From Achromobacter animicus (GTDB lineage Bacteria > Pseudomonadota > Gammaproteobacteria > Burkholderiales > Burkholderiaceae_B): a stretch of 64,000 nucleotides of DNA. Position 1 is the first letter of the stretch; every line of letters begins with the position of its first letter. Below are positions 56,305 through 62,572 of the stretch, piece after piece. The notes under the pieces are model-generated. The model did not search any database and had not been told where the DNA came from. It saw only the letters and a program-made list of their open reading frames with translations. The stretch is taken from assembly GCF_902859585.1 (NCBI RefSeq), contig NZ_CADIJM010000004.1:353581-417580 (forward strand), written 5' to 3'. Both the position numbers and the translations under genes were made by a program.

Positions 56305-57279
56305 TCAGTAGCGCACGTGCTCGGATTTGTCTCCTCGAATGATTTCCACCGTCCGGCCGCCGCCGGTCCCTTGGGGCCGGACTGCCGGCCGGGCTGCGGA
56401 ACCACGCGCGGCGGGCGCCAGAGCGGCGGCCGTGCTGCCATCGAGCTGTACCAAACTTTCGCCCGCGAAGGCGCGGTTCGGGCCCGTCAGCAGCGACTCG
56501 CGCTGCGCGGGCGTCAGATCCGCCCGCACCGGCAACACCGTGCCGCGCGGGGCGAACAGGGCCACATCCGGCATGCTGTCGTCGCCCACGGGCCGCAGGG
56601 CCAGCTGCAGGCGGCCCGCGCGGCTGGCCAGCATCAATTCGTTCACGCGATCCACCGGCACCGCCAGCACCGCGGTGCGCGCCGGCTGGCCAGGACCGCC
56701 TTGCTGCAAGGCAGGCTTCTCGTCCGGTCCTTCCACCGTGGCCTGGCCATAGGCCAGCACGCGCACCTGCGACTGCAACAGGCGCGCCTGGCCCGAGGCG
56801 ACTTCGGGGCTTTTCTCGATCATGAAGAACACGTCCACCATGTCGCCCGGGACAATGCGGTTGCCGCCGCCGACAACCTCGTCCACCGCGATGGCGACGG
56901 CGCGCTCGCCCGCCCTGAGCTGGCGCGCCAGCCCCTGCGTCAGCAGGCTGGGCACGATCGGATCGCCCACGGCAATGTCCACCCTTGTCACCGCGCCATC
57001 CAGCGGCGCGACGTCGGCAAAGCCGCCGGACAACGCAGCCTGCCAATGCACCACCGTCAGCATGCGTGCGCTGTCGATGCGTGAACCGGCCGGGATCGCC
57101 TCGCGCGCCACAACCACCGGATACAGCTTGACCGGCTCGGCCGGCGCAACAGCCACCGGCGCCGGCGCCACGGTGGCTGCCGGGCGCGGCGGCGCCGACG
57201 CCAGACGCCAGGCCACGAACGCAAGCGCGACGCCCGCCACCAGCAACAATCCCGCGACGATCTTGCTCAGACTGCTCAT
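56305..57279 (-). CDS. rcpC: CpaB/RcpC pilus assembly protein
   Basis: Predicted 324 aa. N-terminal anchor helix (IVAGLLLVAGVALAFVAWRL), then the SAF domain (VVVAREAIPAGSRIDSARMLTVVHW) and the RcpC/CpaB domain (AVAIAVDEVVGGGNRIVPGDMVDVFFMIE). A periplasmic protein associated with the secretin and with pilin modification. The ATG overlaps the TadE-like stop (ATGA). A long Ala/Gly/Pro tail ends the protein. Confidence 0.94.
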   Translation of the reverse strand: MSSLSKIVAGLLLVAGVALAFVAWRLASAPPRPAATVAPAPVAVAPAEPVKLYPVVVAREAIPAGSRIDSARMLTVVHWQAALSGGFADVAPLDGAVTRVDIAVGDPIVPSLLTQGLARQLRAGERAVAIAVDEVVGGGNRIVPGDMVDVFFMIEKSPEVASGQARLLQSQVRVLAYGQATVEGPDEKPALQQGGPGQPARTAVLAVPVDRVNELMLASRAGRLQLALRPVGDDSMPDVALFAPRGTVLPVRADLTPAQRESLLTGPNRAFAGESLVQLDGSTAAALAPAARGSAARPAVRPQGTGGGRTVEIIRGDKSEHVRY

Positions 57280-57767
57280 GGCGTCCCCTGCGATATCTGC
57301 ACGACAGCCTGCGAATGCAGCCTGCTTGGAATCCAGTTGCGGTTTGCGCCCGGCAAGGCGGTGACCAGGCCACGCACGGTCTCCAGCAACGGCCAGGTCT
57401 GCGTGTTGTAGGTCATGGCGACGGTGGCGCAGTCGGCCTGCGCCCCGCCTGCCCCGCTCCACGCGCACGGCGCGCGCGTAGCGCTGCACAGCACTGCCGA
57501 TCCGGCGGAAAACGTTCGCATTGCCGCCACGCAGGCGATGGCCGGCACGTCGGACTGGCCGCTGAACCGCGCATGGACGGCGGCGCGCGCGCCGTCAGCG
57601 GCGGCGGCGGCCAATTGCTGCTGCATCCAGAACAGCGCACCGAATCCGACCACGCCGCAGATGAAGAGCAGCAGCACCGTGAGCGTCAGCGAAAACTCCA
57701 GCGCCGCGATGCCGCGCTGGCGCGCGGGGGTCTTGATGCGATTGAGGGTTTGCGGCGTCGCGCGCAT
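57276..57767 (-). CDS. tadE: TadE-like pseudopilin
   Basis: Predicted 163 aa. RQRGIAALEFSLTLTVLLLFICGVVGFGALFWMQQQLAAAAADGARAAV has the TadE signature: a G|xxxxEF prepilin cleavage site and one hydrophobic helix, followed by a Cys-containing globular domain. ATG at 57767 lies 1 nt after the stop of the other TadE-like gene. Probably processed by CpaA and incorporated as a minor pilin. Confidence 0.88.
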   Translation of the reverse strand: MRATPQTLNRIKTPARQRGIAALEFSLTLTVLLLFICGVVGFGALFWMQQQLAAAAADGARAAVHARFSGQSDVPAIACVAAMRTFSAGSAVLCSATRAPCAWSGAGGAQADCATVAMTYNTQTWPLLETVRGLVTALPGANRNWIPSRLHSQAVVQISQGTP

Positions 57768-57768
57768 G

Positions 57769-58254
57769 TCAGCTACCCCCGCCCAGAGCGTCGCCCAGAT
57801 GCACCGTGGCACGGGCGCTCAGCACGCTGGAAGCCGGCATCAGCGCCGTGTTCAAAAATGGCACGGCCGGCAGGAGCGGATGGGCGCCGTACGCGTACGA
57901 CACGTTGACTTCGACCTGATCCTGCGCCAGCGGCAAGCCGCTGCACGCGCCGCCGGCCGCGCTGGTCAGGGCGCCCGCACTGCCGCAGACCGCAACCTGC
58001 ACGGGTCCGGCGGACATGGCGCTGATCCACGCCGCCTGCGACAGCGCCGATTCTCGTCCCGCTTCCGCCCGCGCCGAGAGCGACGCGGTGCCCGGCTGCC
58101 ACTGCAAGATCTTGCGCGCGCCGTCCTGCGCGGCGAGCGTCACGGAATGCTGCGCGGCGACCACCAGGGAATACGTCAGGATCCCGTAGAACACCAGGAA
58201 GAACACCACGAATACCAGGGCGAATTCCACGGAATAAGCGCCGCGCTGAAGGCG
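57769..58254 (-). CDS. Second TadE-like pseudopilin, start codon unclear
   Basis: The conserved TadE region begins at 58254 (RLQRGAYSVEFALVFVVFFLVFYGILTYSLVVAAQHSVTLAAQDGARK) and runs 161 residues to the stop. No ATG, GTG or TTG lies in frame close upstream; the nearest in-frame ATG is far inside cpaA. CTG at 58311 is the only near-standard option, and there is no ribosome site. The cpaA frame continues through this gene's first 78 nt. The start was either lost by deletion or a sequencing indel, or it is unconventional. The given start marks conserved coding only. Confidence 0.72.
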   Translation of the reverse strand, partial: RLQRGAYSVEFALVFVVFFLVFYGILTYSLVVAAQHSVTLAAQDGARKILQWQPGTASLSARAEAGRESALSQAAWISAMSAGPVQVAVCGSAGALTSAAGGACSGLPLAQDQVEVNVSYAYGAHPLLPAVPFLNTALMPASSVLSARATVHLGDALGGGS

Positions 58255-58697
58255 GCCAGGCCCAGATATGCGGCATAGGGAATCTGGCGCGCGCGGTCGC
58301 TCAGTGCCCAGACGCCCGACACGGCCAGATACAGCAAGCTGTGCAGACCGGCCAGCACGCTGGCCAGCACCAGAGTGACCATCAGCGGCGCAAAGCCCAG
58401 CAGCAATCCGAGCACGGCGATGGCCTTGATATCGCCGGCCCCCATCAGACGCCAGCGCCACAGCGGCAGGAAAAGCGCCGCCGCCAGAAATCCGGCCAGC
58501 GTCGGCAGCCATCCGCTCCATCGCGGCGGATAGGCCCAGCCGGGCGCCAGCAAGGCCGCCAGCAGCCAAAGCAATTGGGCCGCGAATCCCACGACGATCA
58601 GCCGGTTGGGGACGCGGCGATGACGCAGATCGCCATGGATCAGCGCCAGAATCCAGCATGTGAACAACAGCCACCACAGCAGCACCCCTGGATACAA
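58176..58697 (-). CDS. cpaA: CpaA/TadV prepilin peptidase
   Basis: Predicted 173 aa type IV prepilin peptidase (A24 family). The two catalytic Asp residues are visible: GDLRHRRVPNRL near the N-terminus and GAGDIKAIAVLG (GxGD motif). About five or six membrane helices. The start is a TTG at 58697 with GGAAGG spaced 7 nt, better than the more upstream TTG. The family-like sequence ends at about IPYAAYLGLAAFSAA; the last 25 residues (LIPWNSPWYSWCSSWCSTGS) are translated from the TadE-like gene's DNA in another frame, so the C-terminus is suspect. Confidence 0.88.
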   Translation of the reverse strand: MYPGVLLWWLLFTCWILALIHGDLRHRRVPNRLIVVGFAAQLLWLLAALLAPGWAYPPRWSGWLPTLAGFLAAALFLPLWRWRLMGAGDIKAIAVLGLLLGFAPLMVTLVLASVLAGLHSLLYLAVSGVWALSDRARQIPYAAYLGLAAFSAALIPWNSPWYSWCSSWCSTGS

Positions 58698-58784
58698 GGC
58701 TAGACCTTCCAAAAATCCGGTAACACGACAGGCGCGCCATGGCGGACGCAGCCCCCATCAACCAAACGAGGCCGGGTTGCGGCG

Positions 58785-58817
58785 TCGCGCTGCGGTGGCC
58801 CGACCACCGCAGCGCGA
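58785..58817. other. Perfect 14-bp stem-loop between flp and cpaA
   Basis: TCGCGCTGCGGTGG and CCACCGCAGCGCGA form a perfect 14-bp stem with a 5-nt loop, 14 nt after the flp stop. There is no T-run on the minus strand, so it looks like an attenuator or an mRNA 3'-end stabiliser that raises pilin levels relative to the machinery. Confidence 0.8.
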
Positions 58818-58830
58818 TTCCGCTTGCGCC

Positions 58831-59043
58831 TCAGCCGGCGCCGCCAGCCGGCGGCGTGGTGCCGGTACCTGCCTTGGCGTTGTCCAGCTTGGTGCCAAGG
58901 TCCTCGAACATGCCTTTCAAGGAACCGGTAAAGGCGCCCACCGCCACAATGAGGGCCACCGCCACCATGCCTGCGATCAGCCCGTACTCCAGGGCGGTGA
59001 TGCCGTCTTCGTCATTCCAGAACTGCGCAAGTGTTGCTTTCAT
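58831..59043 (-). CDS. flp: Flp-type major pilin
   Basis: Predicted 70 aa prepilin. The leader MKATLAQFWNDEDG is cleaved at G|ITALEYGLIAGMVAVALIVAVGAF, the Flp motif with Glu5 and adjacent Tyr, followed by a short Gly/Pro/Thr tail. ATG at 59043 with GGAG 7 nt upstream. It is the first gene of the tad locus; all following genes are on the same strand. Processed by CpaA, assembled by TadA-B-C and exported through RcpA. Confidence 0.95.
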   Translation of the reverse strand: MKATLAQFWNDEDGITALEYGLIAGMVAVALIVAVGAFTGSLKGMFEDLGTKLDNAKAGTGTTPPAGGAG

Positions 59044-59084
59044 AACAAGCTCCATGAGCATCGATTGACGACCGAGGCCGTTGT

Positions 59085-59100
59085 TGCGTGAACAGAACCA
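59085..59100 (-). promoter_or_regulatory. Weak sigma-54-like element upstream of flp
   Basis: On the minus strand TGGTTCTGTTCACGCA has the GG-N10-GC spacing, but few other matches to TGGCACG-N4-TTGCA. It lies about 42 nt before the flp ATG. It is considered only because a sigma-54 activator closes the same locus. Confidence 0.25.
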
Positions 59101-59164
59101 GCCCCTTCAAATCCTGAACCGCCCGCACGCCACTGCACTGCCGCGACGGGGACCCAGGGACCTG

Positions 59165-59995
59165 CTAACCCGGACCAGGTGAGGCGCCGGGAGATCTGTG
59201 CGGCGCCTCAGCAGGCGCCGATTCAATGATCGAGTCGATACGCTGCGCCATGCGCGCGCGAAAGCGTTGGGAAGCCCGCTGCAAATGCCAGCGCATGAGC
59301 AGCAAGGTAATGATGGACAAGGCGAATGCGATATACGGCAGCATGGCGCCCCCGATATACCCGCCGGCGGCGTCATTGGCGGCGGTGCAGATAACCGCGC
59401 CGGCGGCCGCGCCCGTGTAATGCATGCCGCATACCGCGACGGCCATCAATATGGCGGCGCCGATACGCTGGCGTTCATTCTGCGTATTGAATGCAAGCCA
59501 GAGTGCGGCGGTGGCCGCAATGACGGCAATCAGCACCGACAAGACCACCAGGGGAAGATTCCAGAGCAGAACCGCCGGCATGCGCGCGGCACTCATCCCG
59601 ACATAATGCATGGACGCGACGCCGAAGCCTGCGGCGCACCCGCCGATCAGGCACCGGATAAAAGTGAATCGGTCGCGTCCGACATACCAGAAGGCCCAAC
59701 CGGAAAACCCGGCGGCTACCAGAAAGCTGAGTATGGTCAGCCCCATCTGATAACCGACTTCAAACGGCAGGTTCTGCGCCAGCATGCCGATGAAATGCAT
59801 GCTCCAGATGCCCACGCCGCCCATCGCCACCGCGCCGATGACCACATAGCCGAGGCGGATCTCGCCGTCCTGCGTTTCGGCGCGGATGCCCGCCGCCGCC
59901 AGCAGGGCGACGTACGAGCCCAGGGCCGCGATCAGGAACGACAGCGCCACGAGGCCGCTATCGAAGGAGAGCGGGACGATGTCGCCCGGGCTCAT
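59165..59995 (-). CDS. MHYT-domain integral membrane sensor
   Basis: Predicted 276 aa, seven hydrophobic helices. Three MHYT-type motifs are visible: SMHFIGMLA, SMHYVGMSA and GMHYTGAAA, spaced as in the family whose His/Met residues are proposed to bind copper and sense diatomic gases. Unlike many relatives it has no GGDEF/EAL or kinase output; the C-terminus is a short basic tail. Divergent from the tpsB gene. Partner unknown. Confidence 0.92.
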   Translation of the reverse strand: MSPGDIVPLSFDSGLVALSFLIAALGSYVALLAAAGIRAETQDGEIRLGYVVIGAVAMGGVGIWSMHFIGMLAQNLPFEVGYQMGLTILSFLVAAGFSGWAFWYVGRDRFTFIRCLIGGCAAGFGVASMHYVGMSAARMPAVLLWNLPLVVLSVLIAVIAATAALWLAFNTQNERQRIGAAILMAVAVCGMHYTGAAAGAVICTAANDAAGGYIGGAMLPYIAFALSIITLLLMRWHLQRASQRFRARMAQRIDSIIESAPAEAPHRSPGASPGPG

Positions 59996-60176
59996 GAAAG
60001 CTCCTTGTGTGGTGACCGGCAGCGGTTATGTGCGGCCGGCAGGTAATGGCAGTGCATCTCGCAGTAATTCCCAGCCATATGAATCTCCGGGAGGGTCCAC
60101 ACATTTTGCGTATTTTTGATACGTGACCTAAGTTTATATATTGCTAAATCATACGCATCAGGGTTTTCACTGAATT

Positions 60177-60190
60177 TCGTAATGTTGCGA
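60177..60190. promoter_or_regulatory. Degenerate copy of the CGTAACGTTACG palindrome
   Basis: TCGTAATGTTGCGA matches 12 of 14 positions of the symmetric TCGTAACGTTACGA consensus drawn from the cluster at 62290-62352. It lies about 97-110 bp upstream of the sigma-54-like box of tpsB, a normal enhancer distance. Confidence 0.4.
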
Positions 60191-60285
60191 CACACCAGTT
60201 GTAACGGATACTCCCAACTTCGATGGAATTGTATAAAAAACACCCCAATCTCGCCTATCTTTCAACCAACGAATTAATGGGGACA

Positions 60286-60301
60286 TGGGGATAATTGTGC
60301 A
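60286..60301 (+). promoter_or_regulatory. Sigma-54-like promoter upstream of tpsB
   Basis: TGGGGATAATTGTGCA keeps the invariant GG-N10-GC and TGCA end but misses the CACG block. The predicted transcript would have a leader of about 165 nt. Weaker than the element at 62499-62516, with a similar 3' half (TTGTGCA). Confidence 0.35.
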
Positions 60302-60475
60302 CTGACTACATATTGCACGTCGTACAACCGCAGTTTGAAATCCATTGTCATTGTTCAGACAATACTGGCACGCTATAAACGGCGTTAATCGAAACTTTCC
60401 ATTACTGGTGACGCAACCCCTGTTCCACTCGACACGCGATCTTTATCGGCTCGGCATTCACATGAGCAAGCAGAA

Positions 60476-62203
60476 ATGAAAGATAAAAAAGGCACACGAG
60501 TGAAAATTCAGGGCGGCCCGTTGGCCCTGGCCCTGTTTTGCATGATGGCAACGGCCTCGCCCGCCCGAGCGGAGGGACCGTTACGGGGCAATCCGGTGGA
60601 CGCCCTGCCAAGGCTCGAACGTCCGCCCTCGGCAAGGCAGCCGCCGCCGGTGGTCCAGACCGCCACCCCGGAGCAACTGGCCTTGCAGGCCCGGCTGGCG
60701 CAACGAATCGTGCCGCGTAACTTCGACGTCACCGGGGTGCGCGCCATTCCGTTCGAGGAAGTGTCCGCAATACTCGCCCCGCTGGCGGGCAAGGAAATCA
60801 GCCTGGGTGAGCTGGTCGCTCAGGTGGACAAGATCACGCAGCTCTACCGCGACAAGGGCTATCCCCTGTCATTTGCGCTGGTGCAGAACCAGACGTTCGC
60901 AAATGGCCTGGTCGTCGTGACGGCGGTCGAAGGCTATATCGCCAATGTTCGGATCGACGGCGACATCGGCAATGCGCAGGACCGCCTTGAAACACTGGCC
61001 GCGCCGATGCTCGCGGAACGGCCGCTCAGCCAGGTCACGCTAGAGCGCCAGCTGAACCTCATGCGTACCGTGCCAGGCGTCAGGTTCACGCCCAGCCTGG
61101 ATCTGCCCCGCCGCGCAGACGGCGCCACCGAATTGTCGCTGACGGCCAGCCGCCAGCCCGTCAACCTGAGCGGCGACATTGCGGACCTGGGCACCGGCAT
61201 GCAACCCGTAGTGAATGTCACGACCAATAGCCTGACGCCATTGGGCGAGCAAGTGAAGCTCACTGCGGCAGTGCCGTTCAATACCGATGACGTCAAATAC
61301 GTGTCCGGCGAAATCCGGGTGCCGATCGGCGCAGATGGCCTGTCGGTCAAGGTTGACGGTTATTACTATGATGCGCGCCCGCAGGACGACGCGATCGAGC
61401 TGCTGGGTTTTGATCGGCGAGTCAAAAACGATCGTATCGGCGTCGGCGTCAGTTATCCGTTCCTGTTGAACAACCGGCGTTCGCTGACCGGGACATTGGG
61501 GGTATATGCCGCCAATTCCAAAGACCGTTACGAAGCCCGCGAATCCGACCGGTGGCTGCAGCAAGACGCGCAGGTGCGCGCCGCGACAGCCGAGATGCGT
61601 TATATCCAGGTTTCAGAAACCAAAGCGACGGACGTCACGTTGACGGCCGCCAAGGGGTTTGACGCCGCAGGCGCAAAAAAGGATATCTCGACCAACTACG
61701 GTTATTCCGCGACGCCACGGCTGGACCTGGACTTCACGCGCTACAACCTGAATGCGCGGCAGACATTCGCGCTGCCCCACCAGTTCGGACTTGTGTTCTC
61801 CGGCGCGGGGCAGTATTCCAGCAATATCCTGCCCTCTTCCGAGCAGATCTCCTTTGGCAGCTGGCGGTTTGCCATGGGTTATCCGCAGGGTGAGCAAAGC
61901 GGGGACAAAGGCGTCGGCGTGTCGGCCGAAATCAATCGCCGCTTCGGCGTGGGCTGGACATACCTTTCCAGCGTACAGCCCTACGCCTTGGTCGACTACG
62001 CGCGCACCTGGTACAACAACAAGGACCTGCAGACGCTGAATAACCGGCACCTGTCATCCGTAGCGCTGGGCGTGCGGATCACCGACGACAAGCATTATCT
62101 TTTCGACTTCAACGTGGCCAAGCCGGTGGGATCGGCCACCGTCAATAACGACCGTGACGTGCGTTTCAACGCCAACTATTCGCTCTTCTGGGACGCACTA
62201 TAA
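60476..62203 (+). CDS. TpsB/ShlB/FhaC-family outer-membrane transporter
   Basis: Predicted 575 aa. Signal peptide (about 14-32), N-terminal Pro-rich helix/linker, POTRA1 (RNFDVTGVRAIPFEEVSAILAPLAGKEISLGELVAQVDKITQLYRDKGYP, 79-150), POTRA2 (about 155-240) and a 16-strand barrel ending in YSLFWDAL. The barrel motif VRGY of the Omp85/TpsB superfamily reads AMGY here (residues 466-469), followed by the usual GEQSGDKGVGVSAEI. Two-partner secretion transporters export a large TpsA; the only neighbour is a repeat lipoprotein. ATG at 60476; a GTG at 60500 has a better ribosome site. Confidence 0.9.
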   Translation: MKDKKGTRVKIQGGPLALALFCMMATASPARAEGPLRGNPVDALPRLERPPSARQPPPVVQTATPEQLALQARLAQRIVPRNFDVTGVRAIPFEEVSAILAPLAGKEISLGELVAQVDKITQLYRDKGYPLSFALVQNQTFANGLVVVTAVEGYIANVRIDGDIGNAQDRLETLAAPMLAERPLSQVTLERQLNLMRTVPGVRFTPSLDLPRRADGATELSLTASRQPVNLSGDIADLGTGMQPVVNVTTNSLTPLGEQVKLTAAVPFNTDDVKYVSGEIRVPIGADGLSVKVDGYYYDARPQDDAIELLGFDRRVKNDRIGVGVSYPFLLNNRRSLTGTLGVYAANSKDRYEARESDRWLQQDAQVRAATAEMRYIQVSETKATDVTLTAAKGFDAAGAKKDISTNYGYSATPRLDLDFTRYNLNARQTFALPHQFGLVFSGAGQYSSNILPSSEQISFGSWRFAMGYPQGEQSGDKGVGVSAEINRRFGVGWTYLSSVQPYALVDYARTWYNNKDLQTLNNRHLSSVALGVRITDDKHYLFDFNVAKPVGSATVNNDRDVRFNANYSLFWDAL

Positions 62204-62244
62204 CTGCCAACCCCTGCCCCGCGCGGTTGTGCCAATGGTTTAAA

Positions 62245-62270
62245 GACGCCCGTTTCGACGGGCGTTTTTA
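62245..62270 (+). terminator. Terminator after tpsB
   Basis: ACGCCCG / CGGGCGT stem with a 6-nt loop followed by TTTTAATT, 42 nt after the stop. Confidence 0.9.
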
Positions 62271-62289
62271 ATTCGGAAAAGGCGCCGAT

Positions 62290-62352
62290 GTTACGTAACG
62301 CCCGACGTAACGTCGGCCGTAACGTTACGGCCGATGACCGGCTTTTCGTAAC
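62290..62352. promoter_or_regulatory. Cluster of CGTAAC/GTTACG palindromes, candidate enhancer
   Basis: Four sites in 63 bp: GTTACGTAAC (62290-62299), CGACGT-A-ACGTCG (62303-62315), a 22-bp perfect palindrome with halves TCGGCCGTAAC and GTTACGGCCGA (62313-62334), and a half-site TCGTAAC (62346-62352). They lie 150-210 bp upstream of the sigma-54 promoter, the usual position of upstream activator sites for sigma-54 activators. Confidence 0.7.
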
Positions 62353-62498
62353 AGTCGCAGGGTCGCCGACATCCCAAAACAACGATTATCAGGAACCAGG
62401 GAAAAACCCTTAAAGCTCTGGATATAGGCCTGATAACAAAGGGGATTTTTCGGCACAGCATTACCCAAACTGGTGTTTTGCGTCGGATCTGAAAAATC

Positions 62499-62516
62499 TT
62501 GGCATGGTTTGTGCAT
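62499..62516 (+). promoter_or_regulatory. Sigma-54 promoter of the repeat lipoprotein gene
   Basis: TTGGCATGGTTTGTGCAT matches the TGGCACG-N4-TTGCA consensus at all but two positions and keeps GG-N10-GC exactly. The start of transcription would be near 62526, about 47 nt before the ATG. Confidence 0.75.
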
Positions 62517-62572
62517 CAGGAAGCGTACCGGGTTGTTTCAGGACCCGATTCTTCCAGCCAAAGGAGTTCGTC

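Larger units (their letters stand above)
59996..60475. other. Long AT-rich intergenic region upstream of tpsB
   Basis: 480 bp, clearly AT-richer than its surroundings, with no convincing gene. Features: CGTAT-N5-ATACG at 60109-60123, TCGTAATGTTGCGA at 60177-60190, a sigma-54-like box at 60286-60301, ATTGTC-N8-GACAAT at 60344-60363 and a five-codon open frame (60462-60479) whose stop overlaps the tpsB ATG. It looks like a heavily regulated promoter. Confidence 0.6.
62204..62572. other. Intergenic control region of the repeat lipoprotein gene
   Basis: 369 bp: tpsB terminator (62245-62270), palindrome cluster (62290-62352), about 145 bp of unremarkable sequence, sigma-54 promoter (62499-62516) and a leader with AAGGAG before the ATG at 62573. 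No gene inside. Confidence 0.7.

Noticed and set aside
57773-58276. Frame with an ATG overlapping the TadE-like gene
   Set aside because: The conserved TadE residues are in a different frame; this translation is Arg-rich and featureless.
59085-59100. Firm sigma-54 promoter for flp
   Set aside because: Only the GG-N10-GC spacing matches; kept as a low-confidence feature rather than a finding.
59992-60243. 83-codon minus-strand frame in the AT-rich intergenic region
   Set aside because: No ribosome site, no family features, unusual composition; treated as non-coding.
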